Shown piece after piece: positions 23,562 through 36,341 of a stretch of DNA of 64,000 nucleotides. Position 1 is the first letter of the stretch; each line of letters begins with the position of its first letter. A program made the position numbers and the translations under genes. Origin of the DNA: Fratercula arctica (lineage: Eukaryota > Chordata > Aves > Charadriiformes > Alcidae); the NCBI GenBank assembly GCA_947846985.1, contig CANTUZ010000001.1:6806004-6870003 (forward strand), in the 5' to 3' direction. Below the pieces are notes generated by a model. The model was not told the origin of the DNA, did no database searches, and worked only from the letters and a program-made list of their open reading frames with translations.

Positions 23562-24447
23562 AGGGGGAGAAACTCAGAAACCAGCAGAATGCGTCACAAG
23601 TGACATGACTTGTTCTAGCAGCCCATTTCTTAATTTTCCCTTTCCTGAATCCTGTCATTTCCCCAGTTTCTGCAGCTTATCATCTTTCCTGCAGCAGGTG
23701 ACCAGAAACCATCTGTCTCATGATCAATATACAGGTATCCCTCATCTTTTAATATGTATTTATTTCCTTATATGAGGGAAATGTGTGCATGAGGGAACCA
23801 AATTATGGGGAATCCTAGCATAGCCTGTCATAAGACTATCCATCCATCCATCTTGTAGAGGGGGATGCCTGTCTTGTGGTCATGGGATTGATTCAACTCC
23901 GGTAGCATGCCAAGGCTGATGGGTCTTATCAACAAATTGTATGCATTACCCTCATTTAAGTGAATGTAAGCCAAGCATATATAGGAGTAGCTCCTCACAG
24001 CTTCCTAAAATGAAAGATACCTATCTGTTCATGTGATGGAGAAAGAATTTAGGTGTATGGTCTGCAACACCCTCCAAAAAGCTCTTGTTACCTAGCCAGG
24101 TCGTCTAGTACAGAATTAGTGATGTCTTTAGTGACCACATTTTGAAATACCTTTCTCAAAGCCACTTTAAAATCATTGCCATACAGTATTTTGGATACTA
24201 TGACATATCGCTGAAATTCTTCATAATGGTATATGCTGCAATCACAATGTTTATAAGTTTATTAGAACTGAGAATTTAATGGGTCCTTTCTTACAGCTTT
24301 GGATCGGTGATGTTACATCTGTTTATTAGCAGAACAATACTTTTTTTTCCAAAGCCACTCGCTCTACTACACCATCCTCTTTCACAATTATTAAAATAAT
24401 CAGTGGCAATAATACTCTCAAGAAAAGTAGGAAGCAATATTATTCAT

Positions 24448-24640
24448 GCAATCATAGAATTTTTTCGGTTGGAAGAGACCTTTAAGATCATCAAGTCCAA
24501 CCGTTAACCTAGCACTGCCAAGTCCACCACTAAACTGTGCCCCTCAGCACCACATCTACCCGTCTTTAAATACCTCCAGGGATGGCCATTCCACCACTTC
24601 CCTGGGCAGCCTGTTCCAATGCTTGCTAGTAGTCCTCATC
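24448..24640 (-). mobile_element. CR1 LINE 3' fragment
   Basis: Begins with 'aatcatagaattttttcggt', the reversed CR1 3' end (one terminal octamer kept), then 'ggaagagacctttaagatca', 'tacctccagggatggccatt' and 'ccctgggcagcctgttccaa'. The element lies on minus and only about the last 190 bases were inserted. It is better preserved than the copy at 21.9 kb. Confidence 0.93.
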
Positions 24641-26581
24641 TTTAACACTTAGAACATCAAAAGCCAAACTTTCTTTGCTGTTAGTTTTCTTACACGCTTT
24701 TCACATCAACTGCTTCTTATGTTATCTGCAAAGGGCTAACTCCTCAAGCTCTGTCTCAGTTGTTATGGACTTGGAAACGTACCTAGGATCTGATGATTTC
24801 AGTAGTAAGCAGAACCTTAATTGAGGATCTGAGTGTACAGCTGAGGATAAGTGTGTTCTTCCAGCCAGGACTAAAAGCAAGTATCTTTCAAGAATGGCAT
24901 CCATGGAGTCAGGAAGCCAGAGCACCCTGAAAGCCTGAATATAGAAAGTGGTTGTTCCATTCATTCTAAATCTGCTCACGTGGAATTTGAATGGATGATG
25001 AGCTGAGCAACAGGACCAGGAAAAAGCTAAAGAATTTGGTTTAGCCAGTGTCATCCTAAGGTATGCGCTCCTAACTGCCCTGATTCTGGCTACCTGTGTT
25101 GGAAAGGGGTCACCACACAGTAAGGTTGTCAGAGGACTCTTTTGATTTAGTTGCTGTTTTGCAGTGGATTAAACTAATTGTGCAGCTAGCGTTGTCTGAT
25201 CACCAATCAGGCCTTAAAATGTCTCAGCCAAGCAAAGTAGCAAGTGCTCATCTGCATTCCCTTGCTCACAAAAGGTTAGTTCAGAGTTTATAGTCTTGAA
25301 CTATAAAATTTTTCAAGAGTGCAATAGTTTTGCGAGAAGTCTTGAAAATTCTAACATGTAATTGTTTTACATGGTCTAGCACTTCTGTTTAGACAAGTTC
25401 GGAGTCACCGTCTCCCAGCCCCATGGAAACCCTTCTCCCTTGCATTCTTGGCCAGGCTGTAATCAAGGGGTTCCAGAAAGGTCAACTACATTTTTATTGT
25501 CCCAAAAAAGTAAAGGGATGCTTCTGAAATTATTTTGATTCAAATAAAGGAAAAGGTCAGGAGTCAGAGGTCTGATGTGGACAGCACTGATGGAAACACA
25601 GAACGAATGTTATGGCTGTGTCATTTCCTAGAAGTAGAGAGAAGCCCAAACTAAGTAACGAAATTATTGTTCTGCAACCTGACAAAGAAAAATATTGAAA
25701 AATTGTTTTGTCAAATGCTGGATGAAACTCTCAAAGGAAGGCCAGGGATTTAGAAGATTTAGAGAATTTTAAATTCTTTAAACACTGGCAAATGCTCCGA
25801 AGTTTCCAAACAGTTCAGTGCATAAGCATTATTGCCTGGATGGGTGCAAATACTTTATCACTCCTTTGTAATAGATTCTGCTCAGTAGAGCTGATAAAAT
25901 CAGTAAATTAATCTGATTAATTGGGCCTTCTTTTCTGTTGGCCAATGATTCCTTAACATATTTTTATTTCTTATTTTATTAGTTCTAACTGTTCTTCACA
26001 AATAGCTCACTGGCTCTGCACTACGTTTACTCTGGGTAAAACTGACAGTCCTCCAGCACAAGACCTGACCACCAGTCAAACTCCAGTAAAGCCAGGAGTC
26101 TTGTGCTGTACAGATGGTCATTCAAATCACACAGGGTTTTTTTCTGGCTTTTTTTCTGCTCTGCACCACTTGGTTATAATTTTCAGCAGAGGCTAACAAG
26201 TGTAAGATATTCCATTTTCATCAGTGCCCAAACTCATATACAAACATGAGCGTACACAGCAGCAGCAGCTACTCACCAAATGGATAAACAAGAACATATT
26301 TGCAACCGTTTTTGTGAGCAGTGGGAGGAAAAATACTCAGTAAACATAACCAAAACCAGAATAAGCTCAGAATGCAAATTAACGATACATACCATCATTA
26401 AGTATAGACACATCCTTTAATAAAATTATCTGGAAGAATACTAATTACTAATAAGTTATTCAAGACCACATGCATGCACCCTGTAAATCCCCCAATAAAA
26501 AAATGGCATTATATTTTGCCCGCAATTAATAGTCATTCCTTTTTAAATATATCTCATAATTTTGAAAGCCTGGAGTAGTGC

Positions 26582-26601
26582 TATTAATAATATTATTAAT
26601 A
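26582..26601. repeat. 20-base perfect palindrome of A and T
   Basis: Reads tattaataatattattaata, identical to its own reverse complement. It contains two TTAATA/TATTAA half-sites. May be a cruciform or homeodomain/MEF2-like site, or simply a product of AT-rich composition. Confidence 0.8.
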
Positions 26602-27497
26602 AAATATCCTGACTATTTTAATATCTTTAATAAAACATATAAAGGATTTATTAGTAAGAATTTTAAGAGTCCACACATCTATTAAGAGTCACCGACGACA
26701 ACCTATGATTCTATTACATTCTGGTCAGCTCTAATAGATAATCTCTTTTTCAAGTAACTTGTAATTCAGAAATTTCAAATGAAATTTCAATAGAATTAAT
26801 TATTTACCAGATATTTAAAATTACATGGCAGATAGCAATATATTAGCAATTACTGGGTCTGTGAAATATCATGGCTGATAGTTAATGGCGACCAAGTGTT
26901 TCTAATTCTCTTTATGTGTTATTTCCTTCTATTATTTTCTGATAAAGCTAACCTGTCATCACATCTGTAATAGAGGTAGGCAGGTTTCTGTTATCTAGAC
27001 AGAGTTAGGAGGACCTCAGAACTTTATCCTCAACTCTCTATAAGCTAAAACGCCTTCCCATGGCAGTCAGGAGCAAATTCAAAGTCATGAGCCATTAGGT
27101 CACTGACAGTTATTTTGAATATCTTTTGAAGAATAGTAAGTAAATACGTGTTCTTTCCAGTACCGAAAGGGATCATGTCATTAAATAAGATTTAGATGTA
27201 GCGTTATTCTAACAGCATTTGCCAGAAGCACTTTGCAGCACTTCATAGGGAGAGAAGGGGAAAATATAAAACAAAAATGTCTCTCCTGAATAATACTCAC
27301 AGCTAAATTTGGGACACAGTCTGGCATGTGCATTGTAGAGATTCTAAGGCATCTTAAAGGTCTTGTAAACTACAAAGTTCTTTTATATTCACACTGGCCA
27401 TGGTAAAATCCCATTAAGATTTCCTTCAGCTCAGAGCTTCACTTGCCACAGAAGGCCTAAAATTGATATTTCTATCCAAGAAGTGGATAGAAAGACC

Positions 27498-27540
27498 AAG
27501 GTAGTTCAAGACAAGGTAGTTCCAAGACAAAGGTAGTTCG
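27498..27540. repeat. Short tandem, about three copies of a CAAGGTAGTTC unit
   Basis: The word 'aaggtagttc' recurs at about 14-17 base spacing with 'aagaca' between, three imperfect copies, with a further 'aggtagtc' nearby. Local slippage product. Confidence 0.6.
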
Positions 27541-30500
27541 TGGGTAGGTAGTCATTCATGGAGACTTCTACAACAGCATTATTAACTTAAGATCTCGACT
27601 TAGAGTCCATTCTCCTCTACAGTCTCTACAGGAAAAACCTGACTACTTGCTTGAAGTCACAAATTTGATCAACCCAGACCTGAATTCTGCTGTAATCTCA
27701 GTTTGTTAACTGTCCACTTTGGAATGAGGAGGTAACCAAAACTCACTGAATACAGATATATCCCTAGTTCCTTCTCCCAATTCCTCTTTAAAAGTGAGAA
27801 ACGTCAAGATACCTGCGGAAGAAAGGATGCTAAAATCACTCATCACAATAAACCATTGGAGATGTGTCTATGTTCACACACAGAGATGCACATAAACACT
27901 CTGGAGAAGGCAGATACAATGCAAATATTTTAAGGTAGGAGAAGGTTTCTTGTGGGAATGTTTGGCCAAGGACAAGGCAAGCCTAAATGTTCAGACTTTA
28001 CAATAGATCCTATTGTTAATTATGCAATATAGACACGACCTTGGCAAAGTAAGGTCTAATGGCCTCTGTTATCACTGGCTGCAATGGACGTTCTTCTCTA
28101 GAGATATTACTCTGAGTCTACTTTGCTTTTTCCCCCATGCGCGTTCTATTGAGATTGAAGGCATTTAGCTAATTCATTGTTCCAACTATTATTGATACTT
28201 CCCTCACTTCCCTCCTCCCACATACTTCACAAAATTAAAGTCATCATACAGGTCCCCAAAACCTAAAATTTAATTAAAAGAGGCAATCAATTCAATACAG
28301 CTATTCTTACTGCTTAACACATCCTAACACATGTAATGGAGAAATTAAACTATAAATAAACAATTATCCACCAGAAACAAGTAAGGAAAAAATGGTATAT
28401 ACATTCATTTTGTTTCTCGTAGTAGGATGACTGAACTGCTATGTTACGGGAGATTTGTTTTGCTTTTTACTGATTATAGGAGGTGTCACTGTAATACAGA
28501 TGACACACTAAGCTGGCCAGCTTTACAAATTGGGATAACGGAGTGAGTTGGTTGAACAGGCCTGAAGTATACAAATAGATGCCAATATTTTATCTGGATG
28601 GATTTCTGTCTGCTAATGAATTGACCTGAGTGTGGATAAAATATAAAACCAGAGAAGTCTGGATACTCGGAATTCTTCACAATGAAGATAAGGAGGTATT
28701 TTTAAAACATTGATGATCCCAACTCAAGGAAGCTTAATTGCAACATTAAGTTTAATATGTTAACAGAGAAAAATGTTCAACATCTCCTACAGGAAAAAGG
28801 AGATCAATACCTCATTCTGGCAATTAATTCACGGTATTATTGACTTTGGCTAAAAATCATTCACCTGTAATGAGAAAAAAAATATGCAAAATGTATATTT
28901 ACAGAGCCAGAATCTAGAATAGGTATGAATGAACAACTGTAAACAAAACAGATTGCAACACATTTAACTGAAGTAACCTGAGACACCTCTTCTGAGAGGT
29001 TCTTGAGGAAAGTTCTCTGGATCTGCCTCATCTCCTGAATCTACTCACAAAAAAGTCAGGATTTTTCCTTCCAATGAATTCAGGCAGGTCTTATTGCAGC
29101 AACTGGAGTGGCTCTTTCATTCCCAGACCGCCTGCACACCTGCTATCCCAACAGGAATTAAAACTGCAACTTCATGTACTACCTTTAGAAATTATATTTC
29201 ACAGGGTCTATGCTGGGACTGGGCCTGGCAATAAACTACACAATACGACCTATCTTCTCCAGCGAGCAATTTGTTCCCGCTTATCTCACCAGCTGGCATA
29301 TCCATAGGAGTTGCCTCTGCTATAAGTTTACCATAACCTCTGCCAAAGATAGATTAGAGAGCTTAGTATATGAGCTCCTTTCTTTCTTCAACAGCTGCTT
29401 AGAGGGCACGTAACCCTCCTTTTCAGTTGAACCAAGCTGAAGCTAACCGAAGATCCTACAAACTGTTGCCTCTGTAACATTTGGGATGAAGAACTGGCTT
29501 CATTTTACAAAATGTTCCCGACAAACACATGAAGATAATGCTGACACAGAAATACCAGCACAGCGCATCACATGCAGGGCGTTCCACACATGCCGTGCCT
29601 CAGAACTGTACGGATCGGCTAGAAAATTGAATGACTTTAAATCACAGACATAGGAAAGGGGGTCTCTAATTTGCTTCTATTCTGAAGACATTGCAATTCT
29701 AACCTTGGGTTCTGAGTTCTTCTTTCTCTTTGTCCAAGGAGGATTTCACCCGAAGCCCACAAAAGCCAACATAAAATTTTCTGTTGCTGTAAGTGGGCTT
29801 TGTGTAAGGATCTGAGCAAAAAGCACATCCCCGATCAAACCTCTCTCAGCACTACAAAGAGCAATTAGAATGCAGATAACACATTGCTGTTTCTAATTGT
29901 TCATTATCATAGCATTATAGCTATTACGGCTGGTTTTTTTTTATTTCTTCTCTGCTGATGTTGCTACATCAGTCAAATGTCCCTATAGCTAATTATGCAG
30001 ACATATTTCAATCTGATTAAAACTCACATCAGTGTAATTGGAAAACATCAGTGGCAATGTTCTGGAGGGAGACAACATTCCATGTATTTTTGATAGCTGT
30101 ACGTGGGCCTTTCTTTTACTGCAGTTACCTCATAAGGTCCTGCTTCCAGGTGATTCTGACCTCACTGAACTTTAACTGCTGGGGCTGAGCTGTTACGTGC
30201 CAGCTGACTACCCGAGTCTCATTTTCCTGGAAGTGAGAAAAGGGTCCAGGTGGGAACGGATACAGGATCCCGTGATACTAAAGTTAATTTTAAAACATAC
30301 GCATTGCAGCACTGAATTGAGGTTGTAGTTGCAAACGTAATTCTGACTTTGAAATGAGTGGCTTTGAGCTCCTTTAATGTAGCTCTGTGTGTATGAGTGT
30401 GTCATGTCCCACATAGTTCCTACCCTGTCATTCCTTCGTTTTCTTCCCTTTAGATGTGGGCATAGAGAGCCTTTGCCGCCTGTGGTTCTCTTATCTTGCT

Positions 30501-32439
30501 CTGCAGAAGCAACGATCTCAAGGGCACACGGTCCTCTGCTTGAACACTGCCCTGTGTAGCTGTTTCTGATGAGAAGATCCGCAGGCTTCTCTGCTCTCTG
30601 CTGAAGGACCATCAGGGTGCACCTCCTCCTCTTGAACCAGTGGGTCCTGGCTTAAAGGAGGATGTTGGCATCTGGTAAGAGAAAGACCAGCCAACCCCAC
30701 TTAACAGAACTGTCTGAGACAGAAACTCCTCTAAAGATTCTTTTCACAGAGCTGCTTCCTAAAGCTTTAAGTGTTCAACTGAGTGTCGATAGTCTTATCT
30801 CCCATAGTTAATATGAGTGACTGTCCCATTTAATCAACCAGGCATTTATCACTGAAGATGTCTCGAATTAAGGAGAAATGGCTGATAAATGACCCTGCCT
30901 GTCTTTGTCTGTGTTAGTATCATTTGAAAAGGAAGGTGGTTTACTTTCTGTATTTTTCAATTAATTGACACATTCGCTGCTATTAATTTAGTTAGTCATG
31001 ATGTCACAAAGGCATTTGTCAATAACATTGACAGTGAAGGTTGATGGAATACAATTAAAAAATGCCTATGAAGACACAGCCCACAGATGCTCACAGAGCC
31101 TTTAGGGAATGTCAAAGGGGAAAAGCAAGAAAGTTCTCATTGCTGATGGTAATGTGTGACTGGCTTATGAAAATGAAGAATCAGGGCTTATAGCAATGTT
31201 TAATAAGGCTAGGACGTATCTCACTTCTTTGCTAAAAGTCTGCTCAAAGGGGGCCCCCAGAATGGGAAGCAAAAGGTGTAAGAGTAGAGAATAGCAAGAA
31301 GGAAAAAATCACCGATGCCTCTGAGACTTTGGCTATAATACCCACAATTCACTTAATGGCACATGCGTCATTTACTTCTGATCTGATCTGTATAATCATT
31401 CCCTTTATCCCCCTCTTCTCCATCCCAGTGCTGTTTTGTCACTCACCAGAAGTGGCTCCATTACAGTGGCAATTACTGTCCAGTGCAGTTACAAGCTGTC
31501 TGACTTCTATTTGAGCGAGCTGGGTAAACGTTGTCATTTGTAGTCCTTTTGATGATAGTCATTTCCTTCGCACGAGTTAAATTGCGACAGAAATGTGCCC
31601 CTTTCTGGGACTTCCAGGCTACACCTTCCTTTTCCACTTCCCAGCTGATTCCTCCAGCAAAATTGCTCATGGTGCATCTGCCTGGCGGAAGAAACAATAT
31701 GAAGTTGAATGGGAGCTTTTTGCCTCTTGCTGATATGCCAAGTCCTTTGAGGAATGAGTAATGAGTCAGAACTGATGCCAGTCATTCATGACCATTGCCA
31801 GAAATGTAACGCAAATGTAACTGCAAAGCAGTGATATGCATGCTCTTGGATGCGAAGTTATTTTGAGTTTGCCTCTTCTTATATATGGTTGGAAAAAGAA
31901 GAAGGAAACCCTTGAAAAGTGGGAAAAGCTCTGCAGAAAATTATATTCAAAACAGCGTTTCTATTTCTGTATCCCATCTGTGGACAGGGGTCAAAGAGAG
32001 GCAAAGAACATAAATCCTGTGCAGTCTAAGAACCTGTAAGCAAATGTCAGAGATCCTCTAAGCTGCCAGGCTTGGGTGTAAGATCTGTCTCCATGATGAT
32101 TCTCTCTCTCTTCTCAGTGATATTCAGTATTTTCTTTTAAGCTCCAGCTCTAGGATTAAGAAGACATTAAAAACTCTTAAGCAATGAAAGACAACAATCT
32201 ATATAGTAGAACAGAAAGGTTTGAAAATTTGATCTGCAAGCTGGAAGTTCAAAACCATTGGATAAATTGAATCAGTCTATCGATACTGGGGGGTTTGGTT
32301 GGTTTTTTTTTTTAGTTATATAATTTCTGAGCTAAACCTGGACTGTGGTCAGGGATTTGGAGTGGTTCTCACCCTTTCAAAGTAATATATGGGTGTCCTC
32401 CAGCAATTTAAGTCACCCACCCTGCTCCGCTTTTGTCAT

Positions 32440-32545
32440 GAACTTCTCCCAGTGCTCCGCCACTTCTCAAAAATTCAAATCTAACTCAGCTTTTAAATGT
32501 TTCCTCCATCCATTCCTGGGATACCTTGACCACCTGCCTTCATGA
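32440..32545 (+). repeat. Possible L2 LINE 3' relic
   Basis: The words 'ctaactcagcttttaaatgt' and 'ttcctccatccattcctggg' resemble the 3' region of ancient L2 as I remember it ('agctcaaatgccacctcctc' followed by 'aagccttcc'). The match is loose, and chance similarity is quite possible. Confidence 0.22.
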
Positions 32546-32924
32546 ATCTAAATCTGAGCTAACACACAGGCACTGCAGAGGTTTTCCCTACCCAAAAACT
32601 TCCTTACTTGGTTAAAGCAAGATCTACCAATGCAAAAATGCCCATTCCATTAAATGCAGTGAGGAGTTTTAAGTCTGATTAGCATGCTACATGAATCCAC
32701 ATTTCTGTTGGTTTTGAGAGAAAGGAAGAGTCTGTGTCATCTGCCTGAATTGTAAGTCTTTTAGCTTAACTTATTTCTAAGACCGCTGTTGTCTCACCAA
32801 CATGTATACGTAGGTGACCCAACTATATCAAAGCTATAAACAACCCCCTTGAGACTGCTTATATACCAAGACACCCTCTAGCTAAATAAAGAACTCCTAT
32901 AAAGTGAAGGACATATGTCTCCCC

Positions 32925-33030
32925 TTGACAACAAGGAAATCAGTGCACAAGGAATAAATAGCTTGTCCAAGTTCATACAAGGAAGTCTTGGGAAAAGAAT
33001 TCAAGTTCATAGTCCCAGCCCAGCCTTCCT
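32925..33030 (-). repeat. MIR-like SINE relic
   Basis: Read in plus, 'aataaatagcttgtccaagt', 'tcatacaaggaagtcttggg' and 'aattcaagttcatagtccca' run in the order of the reversed MIR core and 5' half ('gacttgcccaaggtcacaca', then 'gggattcaaaccca'). The element is on the minus strand and highly diverged. Confidence 0.5.
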
Positions 33031-33035
33031 CAGAT

Positions 33036-36000
33036 ATTCACAGTTAAATCAGATTAGACATGATGAAAAGAATTTCCAGGGTTTTCTGCTGATGAGTAAA
33101 AAATAAAATGAATCCTTGTCCCTCTCTCCAAAACAGACGTTGATGTGGAATCTCACAATTCCCTAAATGGCTCAGTTTCTTTGCGGAGCTGCTTGACCCT
33201 TCTGCAAAGAGTAACGCCACAAAGCGCAGCCGCCAGCACAGCATGTTCCGTTCAGTTGGCCCAACTCAGAGAGCAGGTCCATTATTGTTCATGGCAAAAC
33301 ATCAGTAGCAAACACTTTTGCTGAGTTTTCCCACTCAGCAACCTGCGTGACTGTTTCCAGAATCATCTCTCTAAAGGAAAATCACATCTCCTCCATCATG
33401 TGGCAAAAAGAGGTAAATAAAACAGAGTACTTCAGCTTTCATTCTCACTGCCTCTCAACGTGGTGTCCTAACCTGATGCTACCCTTTTGTCCCAGTCTGG
33501 TATCTCCTTTCCCATCCCCGCAAATGCACTCATCCTGCAGATCTTTATTCTGAGATAATTTTTCCCCCAAACCCATTTGATTATCTGTATTGCCAGGGTC
33601 AGTGTTATATCTCTTACTGTACTTTTCTCCTTATTATAAACCTGACTGATGGCTGTGGAAAGCCTTATGCATTTATATGCAGATGACACTTCTATTTTCA
33701 CTGAATGATGAGGTGTCCTCTCTTCCTAATTCCCTCTCCTCTGAAATGGCAAATGTGATCATCTGACTTAATGAGCACCTTTTCCTTTGCAAGGTTTGAT
33801 AAAACACTGCGGCATAGGCTTTGTGTTCCTTTCCTTACTCAAAGTATCTCCCTCGTATAACATGAACAACTGAATTTTCAGGGCTAAAAGATGCATAGGT
33901 CTTAGATATAATAAGTGATATTTGTTACAGATATTCACAGCACCACTTAGATGTTGTGTCCAGCTTGGAAATTCCTTGGTGCTATTCAAGAGCCTCAGCT
34001 CTATCTGATCAAGTTACAGCCTAAATAGCAAGCAATCTGACCTGTCCAAGAAGTACAGCTAGAAGCAGCAATTACTAGATGTTATCTATAACCTTTGGAT
34101 TAAGGAATATGACAATCCTTCTAACATTTTTCATTTAATTCAATTGTACATCCTCCTATGTTGTGACTCAGCAGTAACAATCTTTCTGAATGTAAACAAG
34201 ACAATTAAAAAAATGGTTCACTCTTCCAATTTTCTTCATATCTAACATTCACTCATTGAAAAAATGTGAAATTCTGCATGTGATGTAACTGTAAAATTGG
34301 GATAAAAACTAAATCTGCAGTTTTCTCTGTGGGGATCTTTACAATACAGTCATCAGAAAGGCAGGAAAATTTAATTATTGAAATTGGTCCTACAGAATTC
34401 TGTGATTGAAAAACATATGACAGAATTAGCCACCCACAGAAAATACTGAGAGTACACTGAGAGCACACTAACGTCACATTATGAAAGCTTCAAGAAAAAG
34501 GCTTATGATAACTAATATCAATAATATTCTAAAACCCTTACTTCAGGTTGGCCTGGAAGAACAAAGTGAAGAAGTTTCACGTGTTATTTGTCAAATTCCG
34601 CAGCTGATCTAATCCTGCACTTACTCAGGCTCACATCTTCCTGATGTTTCTTTTCTGTATAGCCTTTCTCGATGGAGTTTGCCTTCCAGTGGTACAGAAC
34701 CAGCGTATGACCTGCTGAAATATAGATGAAGCAGGAAGGCAATCTCATCAGGTTGTTTGACTTAATGAGTACAATTTTTACATTTTGTGTTAACTCTGAC
34801 TTCCATATGTTCTCTATCCCTGCTCAGCAATTCACTGGAATCTCCTTAAATTCTGTATATATCTGCATTACTTACTGGAATAAGATGTACTGTTAATATA
34901 CTTTTTTTTCTGCAGGAGAGAATCTTTAGGCATATGTGTCCTCATGGATACCTTTCTGCCAATATTATATCTTGTGTAACTTGTTTGCATTAGGTTTTTT
35001 ATTAGACAGCTTTGGTTAACAATGAAGTTTGGCTAAGAATCCCCGTGGAAACACTGGAATGAATCTCTCTAATCACAACGGAATAAGTAAACAAGATGGT
35101 TTTAAGGCTTTCTCATTTATTTTCTGGGAATGCAGTGCTCCTTGTCTATGTATGGACTTCTTTTTCTGGAGAAAGATCAATCTAGTAGGAGGAAAAAACG
35201 AGTGTCCCTCCTGTAAATTATTTTGGCAATAATTTAAAGGTCTTTGCCGCTTTCAGTCTGAATATGATCACACTAGATCATACAAGCCAGGAGCTACTGT
35301 GAATAAGCTTGGTTCCCCTGTAGCACTAAATTAAACTACTTGGAGTCAGAGAACTTTTTGACATGGAGTTTTTTAACAGAAAACAAAAATATAATTAAAT
35401 TCATAGGTCTTCGCTTTCTGCTGAAAAGCGAAGGAAACAGCCAAAGGTATAGTGCTTAAACTGAAGCTGATGCTGTGGCAATAAAGCACAGAACGATCTG
35501 CCAGTGACTAGACCCACGGTCTGTGCTGAGATTTCAAAAAGGAAAAGCAAATTCTGAGAATTTCTTCAGAGTTAGGAAATAACCCTTAACCCCAATTACA
35601 TTTTACAGCCACTGAATTTTGTCGAGGTAACGACATCAATGGTCTTCAGCACATCTACTGCATTTGAATCATCTCTCCCATTGACTTCTCGCTTCTTAGC
35701 ATCTTGGTATTCTTTGGACATTGGTCAAAAGTTTATTAACTGGTTTCACATTGTTTAGATTCACTCAATTCCTCAAAATACGATTCTGAGGTGGGGACAG
35801 GTCTATTGAAATGCTTGACCTTTCTATTTTTGGTTTTGTTTTTTTTTTTCTACATTGATGTAAGCCCTTCTCATGTTTGTTTTTATTTAGCCCCAAAGAT
35901 TGATCTTACTGATAGCAACAAATAAGACACTCTCAAACTGCAGTCTGTTGAATTTAGTCTTATTTCTGCATTAAATAGTCTACTTCATAAACAGTCCTTC

Positions 36001-36301
36001 GTAATAAATAAGTTCCATATATAACAGCAACAGTCCCTGCTGTAGGTCTGCTAAGACCTACAATAATTTAGGGTCTTGTCACATTCCTGTAAAGACCAAA
36101 AAAAGAAAAAAAATTCTCTTTGGATTTCAAACATTTCAGATCACATTTGAACCCAAGGCTGCAGTCATAGTGCTAGTGGCTTCCCCAAGACTGCAACTGC
36201 TCCCATTTCAAAAGTATATTTCACAAGTTTCAGATAACTACACGGAAAAGGTCTTTGGTTCATGCTGTGTATCAGATTACCTTCCCAGTCATGCTTTTTA
36301 T
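33036..36301. other. Unassigned non-coding DNA, one possible RT relic
   Basis: At about 33,673-33,705 a plus-strand frame reads LYADDTSIFTE then stop. YADDT is the catalytic box form of L2/CR1-type reverse transcriptases, so a tiny L2-like remnant is possible. The flanks show no clear RT sequence. Otherwise there is AT-rich DNA with frames of at most 83 codons overlapping on both strands. Confidence 0.4.
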
Positions 36302-36341
36302 AAAACAAACAAACAAACAAACAAACAAACCAAAACAAAAC
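36302..36341. repeat. (CAAA)n microsatellite
   Basis: About seven CAAA-type tetramers then irregular CAAAA units. It lies inside both a 147-codon plus frame (36170-36613) and a minus frame, producing a KQTN-like run. Confidence 0.9.

Larger units (their letters stand above)
22146..24447. other. Unassigned non-coding DNA
   Basis: Apart from two T-rich simple repeats listed separately I see no repeat or gene. Minus frames of 67 and 75 codons (22779-23046) overlap in different phases. A 100-codon plus frame (23301-23603) runs through the T-rich tract and has no domain. Confidence 0.5.
24641..32439. other. Long AT-rich single-copy stretch
   Basis: Nearly 7.8 kb with no recognised gene or large repeat. 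Two parts (about 29,870-30,070 and 30,930-31,060) are rich in TAATTA-type homeodomain words and free of repeats, the look of conserved non-coding elements. Conservation cannot be judged from one sequence. Frames of 110 codons (24722-25054, minus) and 134 codons (30208-30612, minus) have no domain and no neighbours. Confidence 0.5.
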
